NCBI GenBank assembly: GCA_048499805.1
Contig: JASNZF010000004.1
Span: 458,769 to 522,768, forward strand
Source: JAWXBA01 sp048499805
Lineage (GTDB): Bacteria > Gemmatimonadota > Gemmatimonadetes > Gemmatimonadales > GWC2-71-9
Direction: 5' to 3'
DNA: 64,000 nucleotides
Shown here: positions 18,501-25,806 of the stretch, one piece after another
How the letters are laid out: each line of letters begins with the position of its first letter
Numbering within the stretch: the stretch's first letter is position 1
Notes under the pieces: model-generated
What the model was told of the DNA's origin: nothing
The model's input: the letters and a program-made list of their open reading frames with translations, nothing else
Databases searched by the model: none
Position numbers and translations under genes: made by a program

Positions 18501-18596
18501 GGGCTGGTCTCGAGCACCATTCTCAACCTCTTCTGCCTGCCGACCCTCTACCTGAGGTTTGCGAAGCGGCCGGTTGCAGGCACCGGGGGGAGCTAA
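15516..18596 (+). CDS. CusA/CzcA-family RND efflux pump
   Basis: This 1026-residue inner-membrane proton antiporter shows the full RND plan: helix 1, a large porter loop, helices 2-6 starting near residue 335, a second porter loop and helices 7-12. The fourth helix reads LGEVVDDAIIDVEN, keeping the Asp and Glu of the proton relay found in heavy-metal-efflux pumps but lacking the DFG aspartate of CzcA, as in CusA-type pumps. FLGEEFLPHF after helix 7 is also family-typical. The substrate is probably a metal cation, but the ion cannot be named. No metal sensor lies next to the operon. Confidence 0.9.
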   Translation: MRALIALALRLRVAVAALTIVFAAVAAVVVSRAPFDVFPEFAPPLVEIQTEAPGLSTEEVERLITVPLEYGLTGTAFVTTIRSKSVLGLSSVVLLFETGTDILQARQLVQERLARIAATLPPVAHPPVLLSPLSSTSRVLKIGLTSPTLSQTELTTLARWTIRPRLIAVPGVANVAIWGQRDKQYQVMVDPDRLRVHEVSLGEVVRAAGDAVQLGAGGFVDLPNQRLPVSQPPTVTGVDQLAVAPVAIRHGIPVQVGAVADVVIGNPPAIGDAVINDGPGLLLIVEKQPWGNTLTITRGVEAALEGLAPALGDVAVDAAIFRPATFIEHSIQNLNKALLIGCLLVVLVLAVFLQDWRTALISLTAIPLSLLAGALVMRYRGGTLDTMVLAGLVIALGEVVDDAIIDVENILRRLRLNRALANPLPAFRVVLEASLEVRSAVVYASMIVVLVFLPVFFLGGLAGTFFRPLAMAYVAAIVASLFVALVVTPALSLLLLRHATGLEHQTPLARWLGDRYMRVLPRLVAAPRRVLLGLAGAFLAGILVLPFLGEEFLPHFREYDFLMHFVEKPGTSLEAMTRLTVRASRELRAIPGVRNFGAHIGRAEVADEVVGPNFTELWISIDPEADYDQTLGAVQAAVDGYPGLYRDVLTYLRERIKEVLTGASASLVVRLYGPDLEVLRSKAAEVAAAVKDVPGLIDLKVQAQVLVPQVEVRVRDIAAARLGLTAGEVRRQVATLVKGTTVGQVYEGERAFDVVVWGAPEIRGDPAAIQRLAIQLPSGGTVPLDQVAEVRVTPALNEITREHASRKLDITANVSGRDLGSVARDMEAAVGAVSFPVGYHPEFLGEYAAQRAASRQILALAGLALLGILIILYSDFDSVRTTALLMLTLPFALIGGVMAVLAGGGIMSLGALVGLVTVLGIAARNGIMLVSHYRHLEEQEGVPFGVELVLRGARERLTPILMTALVTALALLPLALFGEKPGQEIEHPMAQVILGGLVSSTILNLFCLPTLYLRFAKRPVAGTGGS

Positions 18597-18669
18597 CACC
18601 GGCCCCGTCGCGGCGTCCATCGCGTATCGGGGCTCCACCGCCCGCTCACCATCGCCAGGAGAATCACCG

Positions 18670-19206
18670 ATGCGCGCCGCCACCCGCCTGCTGCCGTTGA
18701 CCCTGCTCCTGGTCCTCGCCCTGCCCGAGATCGCCCCCGCCCAGGCCCCCATCGTGGTCCGCGCCCTGGTCGGTCGCACCGGCCGGGTCCTGGCCGACAC
18801 CATGGGGGCCACCTTCGAGGTGCCCGCCGCCGCCGCCCGCGCCTTTGCCGCGATGGACAGCGTCTTCGGCGACCTCAAGGTGCCCACGGGGGTTCGCGAT
18901 CCCGCCGTGCTCCAGGTCGGCAACCTGGAGTACGTCAAGCGCGGTAGCTTTGCCGGCCGCCGGATGTCGGCCTGGCTGGACTGCGGCAGCAACATGAGCG
19001 GCCCCCGGGCCGACAACTACCGGATCGAGCTGGGGATGGTGGCGTTCATCACGGCGGTGGGGCGCGAGTCCTCGATCATGCGGATGGCGGTGATCGGCAC
19101 CGCACTCGACGTGGGCGAGGCCGCCCGGCCCACGATCCCGTGCTACACCACCGGCGCACTGGAGCGCCGGATGCACGAGCTGCTGCTCAAGAAGCTGGAG
19201 GGGTAG
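18670..19206 (+). CDS. Secreted hypothetical protein
   Basis: The 178-residue protein has a signal peptide ending at about APAQA (residues 20-25). The mature part has no family I recognise. It includes two Cys residues (LDCGSNMSG and IPCYTTG) that could form a disulphide, and an early segment TFEVPAAAARAFAAMDSVFGDLKVP that resembles the conserved core of periplasmic stress or lipid-binding domains. It lies 73 bases after the RND pump and may be the last gene of that operon, or separate. Confidence 0.65.
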   Translation: MRAATRLLPLTLLLVLALPEIAPAQAPIVVRALVGRTGRVLADTMGATFEVPAAAARAFAAMDSVFGDLKVPTGVRDPAVLQVGNLEYVKRGSFAGRRMSAWLDCGSNMSGPRADNYRIELGMVAFITAVGRESSIMRMAVIGTALDVGEAARPTIPCYTTGALERRMHELLLKKLEG

Positions 19207-19357
19207 GGTGCCGGCGCCTGGCGTGGGGCCAGCACCGACCCACCGGGCCCCGACCCCACCCTCCACACCCTGAGCACTTCCTCATGCAATCGTCAGGCCG
19301 TGGCTTGGTTTGCCGGCGGTGATTGCGCATGGTCTCGGCGGCCCGTATCGTAGGGCC

Positions 19358-19897
19358 ATGCCACTGCGCACCGGCGTCTACATCGTCCCGACCCACCGTT
19401 GGTACATCGAACGCACCGTCTGGCTGGTCGCCGGAGTGGTGCTCCTCACGGCCACGGCCCTGGCCCGGTGGGTCGATCCCCGCTTCGTGCTCCTCGTCAT
19501 CGCCACCGGCGTGGCCTCGATCGGGGTCGCCCTCACGGGTTTCTGCCTGGTGGGCAACCTGCTCCATCACCTTGGCTTTGCGCCCATGCTGGGTCGCCCG
19601 GGAACTGCACCGGGTGGGTGGTATTTCATGCAGACGGACCGGTGGTACCTGGAACGCCGCATCTACCTCGCGGTCGGGATCAACATCTCCGTCGCCTCCG
19701 TGCTGAGCCTGGTGCACAGCCCCTGGTGGCTGGCCTTCACCGGATTTGTCGGTGGTGCCATGGTCTGGTTTGCCGCCACCGGGTATTGCATCATGGCGAA
19801 TGGCCTCTATTGGCTGGGCGCCGAACCCCGCCTGGCGCCGGAGGGGGCCCGCTGCGTCCCCTCCGATCCTCCGGTGGACCATCCCGCCCCCGCCTGA
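19358..19897 (+). CDS. Membrane protein with two tandem DUF2892-like domains
   Basis: This 179-residue protein consists of two similar halves: WYIERTVWLVAGVVLL...GFCLVGNLLHHLG (about residues 14-75) and WYLERRIYLAVGINIS...GYCIMANGLYWLG (about 90-152). Each half has a W-Y-x-E-R entry, two membrane helices and a Cys-ending helix, the pattern of the DUF2892 (YgaP C-terminal) inner-membrane domain. DUF2892 proteins usually carry a single copy of about 65 residues, so this is an internal duplication giving four helices. The function is unknown; the family is often near sulfur-transfer or redox genes. Confidence 0.72.
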   Translation: MPLRTGVYIVPTHRWYIERTVWLVAGVVLLTATALARWVDPRFVLLVIATGVASIGVALTGFCLVGNLLHHLGFAPMLGRPGTAPGGWYFMQTDRWYLERRIYLAVGINISVASVLSLVHSPWWLAFTGFVGGAMVWFAATGYCIMANGLYWLGAEPRLAPEGARCVPSDPPVDHPAPA

Positions 19898-20027
19898 ACC
19901 TCTCTGGCGGGCCGACTGCAGGGCTGGGGGCTTCCCCCGGCCCTGCTTTTGCGTATCCTGATGGCAGCGCCCGTTGGGGCCCCACGGATGGATTGGGGGC
20001 CCGGACCCTGCCATTCGAGGATGCGAG

Positions 20028-20387
20028 ATGCCCGAATCCCCCCTGCTCACCCAGTTGGCGGCGCTCAATGCCGCGGTTGGCGAGATCCCCATCATTCCCG
20101 GGGTGGAGGATGGGCAGTTCGAGGAACTGGAGGAGGTGAAGCGGGGGCTGGATGACATGCGCCTGGGGCTGTGGGGTCGGTTGCAGGGGGTGCGCTCGGA
20201 CGACGCCCAAGCCTACTCCGAACGGTTCCGGATCCGCCGCTGCCAGGAAATCTGCACCCGGCTCAGCACCGACCTGAAGCTCGGACTGATGACCGCCGAC
20301 CACCCCGAATTCGCCGACCTCTGGATCACCCTGAATGAACTAGCGGCCGCCATCCAGAAGGCCCGGTCGCCGGAGCAGCCGGGCTAG
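20028..20387 (+). CDS. Hypothetical cytosolic protein
   Basis: This 119-residue, mostly helical soluble protein has no recognised family. It is rich in Leu, Glu and Arg and contains two Cys residues flanking helices (RRCQEICTRL), a possible redox or metal pair. I chose the ATG at 20028 (MPESPLL); an in-frame upstream alternative at 19974 has no better ribosome site. Its TAG stop shares the four bases CTAG with the stop of the convergent nucleotidyltransferase gene. Confidence 0.6.
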   Translation: MPESPLLTQLAALNAAVGEIPIIPGVEDGQFEELEEVKRGLDDMRLGLWGRLQGVRSDDAQAYSERFRIRRCQEICTRLSTDLKLGLMTADHPEFADLWITLNELAAAIQKARSPEQPG

Positions 20388-20845
20388 CCCGCCTTCAGCT
20401 GCCGGATCGCCTCGATCAGGCGGATCTGCGCGGCATCTTCCGGTCGCCCGGTGTGCTTGGTGGCAATCAGGTCGTCCAGCGATGCCGCCGGGATCGTCAC
20501 GCCCTCGATCACGAAGGGGTGGGCCGCAAGCACCGCATGCCGATAGCGGACGCCGGAGGCCACCGTGAGGATGGCAACCCGGGGAACGGTGCCAAAGACC
20601 GTGACCTGCCGCTCCGCCACCTCCGCCGCCAGCCATTCCCGGGCAAACCCGAAGCCGGCGCGCTTCAATCCCCGCAGCACCCGCTCGGCGTTGGCCGGGG
20701 TCGGTTCGATCAGCAGCTCAAGGTCCAGTCCCGACGTGGCACTGCCCCAGAGCTGCAGCGCCCGGTTCCCGATCAGGAGGTAGCGGGCCATCTCCTCGTT
20801 GAGCTGCTGGCAGACCGCGGCCAGGAGGGTGCTCGCCGCCGTCAT
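20384..20845 (-). CDS. Nucleotidyltransferase-fold protein of a putative two-gene module
   Basis: This 153-residue protein resembles the minimal nucleotidyltransferase (DUF6036/AbiEii-like) family. The core YLLIGNRALQLWGS followed by SGLDLELLIEPTPAN places an acidic D-x-E pair (DLE) at the position of the family's DxD/DxE catalytic residues, and ASLDDLIATKHTGRPEDAAQ is the familiar C-terminal motif. The first motif is degenerate: G-N instead of G-G/S. Its ATG overlaps the stop of the upstream ribbon-helix-helix gene by four bases. This gene order resembles toxin-antitoxin pairs of the nucleotidyltransferase kind, but toxicity is only inferred. Confidence 0.72.
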   Translation of the reverse strand: MTAASTLLAAVCQQLNEEMARYLLIGNRALQLWGSATSGLDLELLIEPTPANAERVLRGLKRAGFGFAREWLAAEVAERQVTVFGTVPRVAILTVASGVRYRHAVLAAHPFVIEGVTIPAASLDDLIATKHTGRPEDAAQIRLIEAIRQLKAG

Positions 20846-21243
20846 CCCGCACCCCGCGAGCGCGCGTCCCAGCGCAGGTACTCCTCGAACCGATTGAAGA
20901 AGAGGATCTGGTCGCCGGGGTGGCGGGCTGCCGGCTGGTCGGCCCGCGCCATCGCCTCACCGCTGCGCACCCGCTCCTCGGCACTGAGCGAGAGATCGAT
21001 CGGCAGCCGAGTCACGGCGTCCGGCTCCGGATCGGGGGCCCCCGCTGCCGCCGGCGCCACGGAGGTCGGACGGGCCGGTGGGATGCGGGCCGGGGACTCG
21101 GCCTGCATGCCATCGAAGCGGCGCAATGCCTCGGCAAAGACCCAGCTGCGGGGCCGGTCAAGGCTGCGGGCCAGGCGGTCCGCCGCTGCCAGCACCTCCG
21201 GAGGCAGGGTGATCGAGATCCGCGAGTAGCTGTAATCGGGCAC
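20842..21243 (-). CDS. Ribbon-helix-helix DNA-binding protein with acidic tail domain
   Basis: The 133-residue product has a CopG/Arc-type N-terminus, YSRISITLPPEVLAAADRLARSLDRPRSWVFAEALRRF, described as strand-helix-helix over residues 5-45. An Ala/Pro-rich linker and a C-terminal region (about residues 78-133) follow that could wrap the downstream partner, as antitoxins do. The start is a GTG at 21243 lying only five bases after a -10 hexamer, so the mRNA is probably leaderless. It should bind the palindrome at 21250-21264 and repress its own operon. Confidence 0.78.
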   Translation of the reverse strand: MPDYSYSRISITLPPEVLAAADRLARSLDRPRSWVFAEALRRFDGMQAESPARIPPARPTSVAPAAAGAPDPEPDAVTRLPIDLSLSAEERVRSGEAMARADQPAARHPGDQILFFNRFEEYLRWDARSRGAG

Positions 21244-21248
21244 GATGA

Positions 21249-21276
21249 ATAATACCCAGTATTACCGAGAGGTCAA
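21249..21276 (-). promoter_or_regulatory. Leaderless sigma-70-type promoter of the RHH/nucleotidyltransferase pair
   Basis: On the minus strand TTGACC (21276-21271) and TATTAT (21254-21249) are 16 bases apart. TATTAT is followed by five bases and then the GTG start codon, so transcription should begin at or next to the start codon. No Shine-Dalgarno sequence fits in the space. Confidence 0.68.
21250..21264. promoter_or_regulatory. Operator palindrome within the RHH promoter
   Basis: TAATAC-CCA-GTATTA is a perfect six-base inverted repeat with a three-base centre. It covers five of the six bases of the -10 box and part of the spacer. It is strikingly AT-rich against the surrounding GC-rich sequence. 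Ribbon-helix-helix proteins bind such short palindromes, so autorepression is the natural reading. Confidence 0.65.
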
Positions 21277-21420
21277 GCCGTTGTGGTGCAGGATGTTACG
21301 CATGCCATTGGCCGTCGATCCATGAGGCTCTTCTCATCCGCATTTCCCGGAACCGACAGGGGGTTGGCGCTATCTTCCCAGTCGCCGTGCAGCGAGGCGC
21401 GGCGAGGGAGGCAGGGCACC

Positions 21421-22017
21421 ATGGTACGACTCCTGATCGTGTATGGCACGACCGATGGACAGACGGCCAAGATCGCCCGGTTTGTGGCGAAGGAACTGGA
21501 GGACCTCGGTGCCTCCGTCGAGGTGGTCGAAGCGTCCGTTGCGACTGCGGATCCCTACGATTTCGCCGGGACAATCGTTGCAGGCTCCATCCATGCCGGC
21601 GGATACCAACGGTCGCTGCGGCAGTGGGTCCGCGCCCATGCCGAGCAGTTGTCCGTCGGTCCCGCGGCCATGCTGACCGTCTGCCTGGGGATCCTGCAGG
21701 ACGACGGTGCGGTGCGGCGCGACCTGTCCCGCATCTTCCAGCGGTTTCAGGAGCAGACCGGTTGGGTCCCGGCCCGACACCGGTTTGTGGCCGGCGCACT
21801 CCGCTACACCCGGTACGGCTGGTTCAAGCGGATGGTCATGAAATGGATCGCGGGCAAGGCTGGCGGATCCACTGATACGAGCCGTGACCACGAGTATACC
21901 GACTGGGATGCGCTGGGAGTCTTCGCGGCGGAGTTTGCCGCCGACTGCGGGCTGCTCTCCCGGGTGGCACCCGGACGGATCCGCAGCCCGACCGTGGCAG
22001 AGACCGGCACGGTCTGA
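21421..22017 (+). CDS. Flavodoxin-domain protein, HemG-like protoporphyrinogen oxidase family
   Basis: This 198-residue protein begins VRLLIVYGTTDGQTAKIARFVA, the FMN-phosphate loop of flavodoxins. It ends with TDTSRDHEYTDWDAL, a motif shared with HemG-type menaquinone-dependent protoporphyrinogen oxidase and related Flavodoxin_5 proteins. HemG oxidises protoporphyrinogen IX at the inner membrane. Many relatives in other phyla are of untested function, so I leave the symbol empty. No haem genes are nearby. The start at 21421 is the ATG directly before the flavodoxin strand. Confidence 0.8.
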   Translation: MVRLLIVYGTTDGQTAKIARFVAKELEDLGASVEVVEASVATADPYDFAGTIVAGSIHAGGYQRSLRQWVRAHAEQLSVGPAAMLTVCLGILQDDGAVRRDLSRIFQRFQEQTGWVPARHRFVAGALRYTRYGWFKRMVMKWIAGKAGGSTDTSRDHEYTDWDALGVFAAEFAADCGLLSRVAPGRIRSPTVAETGTV

Positions 22018-22134
22018 GCACCACCCACCCCCCAGCTGGGCCGCCCGTGACCCGGGCCACCGTCACGCTTGACTCTTGGCTCCCGCCGCCGACATTCCGG
22101 GGTCGCCTGGACTTCCCCGTCCCCGGAGTGTGTC

Positions 22135-25100
22135 ATGGTGCACCGCCGTCGGCTGGCCCGGATTGTCCTGCTTTCGCTCGTCATCGGCACGCCTCTCGTC
22201 GCCCAGACCCCGGCCCAGAACGATAGTTCGGCCAAGGCCGCGACGGCGGCCAAGTCGCTCCCGCTGATCACCAACCGCACCCTGCGGTTCACCACGACCG
22301 AGGCCACCTGGCTCTCGCTCGACCTCTCGCCCGATGGCCAGACCCTGCTGTTCGAGATCCTCGGCGACCTCTACACCCTGCCGGTGGCCGGGGGGACCGC
22401 CACCCGCCTGACCAGCGGGCAGGGGTACGACATGCAGCCGCGCTACTCGCCCGACGGGTCCCAGGTGGTGTTCGTGAGTGATCGCAACGGCTCCGAGAAC
22501 CTCTGGGTCATGCAGGCCGATGGCACCGGCGCCCGGGCACTGACGACCGGGGAGCGGGACAACTACGTCTCCCCCATCTGGAGCCCGGACGGCAGCTATG
22601 TCATCGCCACCAAGGGGAGCCAGTTGTGGATGTACCACCTTGACGGCGGCTCCGGCGTCCAGTTCACCGGGGTCACCCGGCCGGGGGCCACACCGGCGGC
22701 AGGCAGCACGGCCGCCCACCTCGGCGCGGCGTTCGGCAGCGACCCGCGGTACCTCTGGGTCAATGTCCGCGGCAGCACCCCCTCGGGATTTCCCGCCCTG
22801 CGGGACGAGGACCCACTGGCGCCGGAGTTTGGCCCGGAGCACTCTCCCCGGAGCTCCGCCCGCCAGATCGGGACCTCGCAGATCGGCCTGCTCGACCGCG
22901 AGACCGGCCGGGTGATGCTCCGGACCCACGAGCATGAGGGGGCCTACCGTCCCGTGCCGAGCCCGGACGGGCGCTGGCTGGTCTACGCCACCCGCCGCGA
23001 CTCGGTGACGGCGCTCAAGCGGCTCGACCTGGCCACCGGCCAGGACAGCTGGCTGGTCCTGGGTGTGCAGCGCGATGCCAACCAGGGGGGTGGGACCAAC
23101 GACCGGGACATCTATCCCGGCTCCGCCTTCAGCGCCGATTCGCGCTTCCTCTTCACGAGCTACGGGGGCAAGATCCAGCGGGTGGAGCTGGCCACCGGCG
23201 CCGCCACCGAGATCCCGTTCTCCGCCGAGGTGGACCAGCAGCTCGGGCCGCTGGCGAAGTTCGACTATCCCGTCAACGACTCGACCCTCACCATCTCGCA
23301 GATTCGCGGGGCCCGCCCCTCGCCCGATGGCCGGCGGCTGGCCTTCACCGCGCTCGACCAGCTCTGGGTGGGCGACCTGCCCGCCGCCGCCCCGGGCGAC
23401 ACCGGCCGCCAGCAGCTCCGCAACCCGCGCCGCCTGACCGGCACCGCGGAACTGGTGGAGCATGCCCCGGTCTGGTCGCCCGACGGGCAGTTCCTGGCCT
23501 ATGTCACCTGGAGCGACAGCGTCGGGGGTGACATCTACCGGGTCCGGAGCGACGGTCGCGGCCAGCCGGAGCGGCTCACCCGCACCTCGGCCTTCTACGA
23601 CAAGCTGGCCTACAGCCGGGACGGCTCCCGCCTGATCGGCATCCGCGGCTCGAAGATGCACCGGATGCGGATGCTCGAGGACTTCGGGGGACACAGCGCC
23701 ACGGCGGAAATGGAGTACGTCTGGCTGCCGGCGGCGGGCGGGGAGGTGCAGCGGATCGGCTGGGTGGCGACCTCGGCCACCGAGCAGGGGCGCAACGCCC
23801 CGCACATCGGGCCCGACCCCGACCGGATCTACGTCTGGGGGGATGGCGAGGGGCTGCTCTCGATGCGCTTCGATGGCACCGACATCCGGACCGTGGTCCG
23901 GGTCTCCGGCCCGCCGGGGCCGGGTGGGGCCGGGAGCAATCCCACGCCTGACGAGGTGCTCCTCTCGCCCGCCGGCGACCGCGCGCTGGTCTATGCCAAT
24001 CGCAACGTCTACCTGATCACGGTGCCCCCGGTGGGCGGCGAGGTCCCGACCGTCTCGGTCAGTGCGTCCTCGGTGGTCCCGACCCGGCGACTGACCCGGG
24101 TCGGCGGGGACTTCATCGGCTGGAGCGCCGATGGCCGGATGGCCCACTACTCAATCGGCCGCAGCTTCTTCCAGTACGACGTGGTGGTGGCCGACTCGAT
24201 GGTCCGCGACTCGCTGGTGCGCGCGCGGGCCGCCGCCACGCCGGCGGCCCGGCCCGATTCCGCCGCCCGGCCCGATTCGGCCCAGGGGGCGCGGCCGTCG
24301 CGGCCCGCACCGGCCTACGAGGCGCGGCGCATCGATGTCGAGATCGTGGTGGCCAAGGACAAGCCGAGCGGCACCGTGGTGTTGCGCGGGGCGCGGCTGG
24401 TCACGATGCGGGGGGACGAGGTCATCCCCAGCGGCGACATCGTGGTGCGGGACAACCGGATCGCGGCGATCGGCGCCACCGGGTCGGTTCCGGTGCCGTC
24501 GGGCGCCCGGGTGGTGGATGTCAGCGGCAAGACGATCCTGCCGGGATACGTGGACATCCACGCCCACACCTGGGTGGCGTGGGGGGTCCATCGCACCCAG
24601 GTCTCCCAGTTCATGGCGCAACTGGCCTATGGTGTCACCACCCAGCGCGATCCCCAGACCTCCGCCGAGGACATCGTCACCTACGCCGACCGGATGGAGG
24701 CCGGCCAGCTGATCGGCCCGCGCCTCTACTCCACCGGCCCGGGGGTGTTCGGCGCCGACAACATTCGCAGCCTCGACGAGGCGCGCGACGTGCTGCGCCG
24801 CTACGCCGATCACTTCAACACCCAGACGATCAAGCAGTACCTGGCCGGCGACCGGAAGGTGCGGCAGTGGGTGATCATGGCGGCGCGGGAGCTGGGGCTG
24901 ACCACCACCACCGAGGGTGGCAGCAACTTCACCATGAACCTGACCCTGATGCAGGACGGCTACCCCGGCCTCGAGCACTCGCTCCCGATCAGCCCGTTCT
25001 ACCGCGATGTCGTGCAGCTCACGGCATTCAGCGGCATCACCTACACCCCGACCCTGATCGTGGCGTACGGCGGCCCCTCCGGCTTCGGCTACTACCTGAC

Positions 25101-25593
25101 CCGCACCAACGTCGACCTCGAGCCCCGGCTGCGCCGGTTCACCCCGCACGACGAGCTGGACAAGTGGAAGGTCCGCGAGTTCCAGCGCGACGACCAGTAC
25201 GTCCATCCCCTCCATGCCCGCCAGCTGACCAAGCTGGTGGAGGCCGGCGGGCGCGTGGGGCTCGGATCACACGGGGAACTGCAGGGCCTCGGCACCCACT
25301 GGGAACTCTGGATGATGGGCTCCGGTGGCATGGCCCCCCACGATGCCCTGCGGGCAGCCACCCTGCACAGCGCCGACGCGATCGGCCTCGCGGGGGACAT
25401 CGGCTCGCTCGAGGTGGGCAAGCTGGCCGACCTCCAGGTCCTGGACCGCAACCCGCTCGAGCAGCTGGAATACACCAACTCGATCCGGTTCGTCATGAAG
25501 AACGGCCGGCTCTACGATGCCGCGACGCTTGACGAGGTCTGGCCGCGGGCGCGACCACTGCCGACCCAGTGGTGGTGGCGGGTGGAGCCGTGA
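22135..25593 (+). CDS. Secreted TolB-propeller/amidohydrolase fusion
   Basis: The 1152-residue protein has a signal peptide (residues 1-25, ending VAQ). About 700 residues of TolB/PD40-type beta-propeller repeats follow (recurring SPDG motifs such as LSPDGQTLLFE and YSPDGSQVVFVS), with an Ala/Pro linker and an amidohydrolase domain from about residue 755. The metal-binding signature YVDIHAHTW (HxH) and the late LASHGE-like and HSADAIGLAGDIGSLEVGKLADL motifs match imidazolonepropionase-like amidohydrolases. It probably hydrolyses a cyclic amide or peptide derivative in the periplasm. The ATG at 22135 leads directly into the signal peptide. Confidence 0.88.
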   Translation: MVHRRRLARIVLLSLVIGTPLVAQTPAQNDSSAKAATAAKSLPLITNRTLRFTTTEATWLSLDLSPDGQTLLFEILGDLYTLPVAGGTATRLTSGQGYDMQPRYSPDGSQVVFVSDRNGSENLWVMQADGTGARALTTGERDNYVSPIWSPDGSYVIATKGSQLWMYHLDGGSGVQFTGVTRPGATPAAGSTAAHLGAAFGSDPRYLWVNVRGSTPSGFPALRDEDPLAPEFGPEHSPRSSARQIGTSQIGLLDRETGRVMLRTHEHEGAYRPVPSPDGRWLVYATRRDSVTALKRLDLATGQDSWLVLGVQRDANQGGGTNDRDIYPGSAFSADSRFLFTSYGGKIQRVELATGAATEIPFSAEVDQQLGPLAKFDYPVNDSTLTISQIRGARPSPDGRRLAFTALDQLWVGDLPAAAPGDTGRQQLRNPRRLTGTAELVEHAPVWSPDGQFLAYVTWSDSVGGDIYRVRSDGRGQPERLTRTSAFYDKLAYSRDGSRLIGIRGSKMHRMRMLEDFGGHSATAEMEYVWLPAAGGEVQRIGWVATSATEQGRNAPHIGPDPDRIYVWGDGEGLLSMRFDGTDIRTVVRVSGPPGPGGAGSNPTPDEVLLSPAGDRALVYANRNVYLITVPPVGGEVPTVSVSASSVVPTRRLTRVGGDFIGWSADGRMAHYSIGRSFFQYDVVVADSMVRDSLVRARAAATPAARPDSAARPDSAQGARPSRPAPAYEARRIDVEIVVAKDKPSGTVVLRGARLVTMRGDEVIPSGDIVVRDNRIAAIGATGSVPVPSGARVVDVSGKTILPGYVDIHAHTWVAWGVHRTQVSQFMAQLAYGVTTQRDPQTSAEDIVTYADRMEAGQLIGPRLYSTGPGVFGADNIRSLDEARDVLRRYADHFNTQTIKQYLAGDRKVRQWVIMAARELGLTTTTEGGSNFTMNLTLMQDGYPGLEHSLPISPFYRDVVQLTAFSGITYTPTLIVAYGGPSGFGYYLTRTNVDLEPRLRRFTPHDELDKWKVREFQRDDQYVHPLHARQLTKLVEAGGRVGLGSHGELQGLGTHWELWMMGSGGMAPHDALRAATLHSADAIGLAGDIGSLEVGKLADLQVLDRNPLEQLEYTNSIRFVMKNGRLYDAATLDEVWPRARPLPTQWWWRVEP

Positions 25594-25671
25594 CGGCGGG
25601 GAATGGGGAACGGGGAATGGGGAATGGGGTGCATGGGTGAGGGATGACTTGATCAATCACCAGGAGCGGTG

Positions 25672-25806
25672 ATGAAGCGGATGTCGCTGGGCCGCAAGTT
25701 GGTGATCGCCGCGGTGGTGCTCGCCGCCCTTGCCGCGCTGGTCCAACTCGCCGGCGGGGACCTGATGGCGCGCCTGGCGCAGCACCTCCACGGCGGCACC
25801 GGATGA
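25672..25806 (+). CDS. 44-residue single-helix membrane peptide
   Basis: This short gene encodes a basic N-terminus (MKRMSLGRK), one hydrophobic helix (about residues 9-27) and a polar tail ending HLHGGTG. A GGAG lies five bases before the ATG, and its TGA overlaps the ATG of the ADOP permease by four bases, so it is very likely translated and coupled to the permease. It is not a signal peptide of the permease, because the frames differ. It could be a small accessory subunit of the permease. Confidence 0.6.
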   Translation: MKRMSLGRKLVIAAVVLAALAALVQLAGGDLMARLAQHLHGGTG

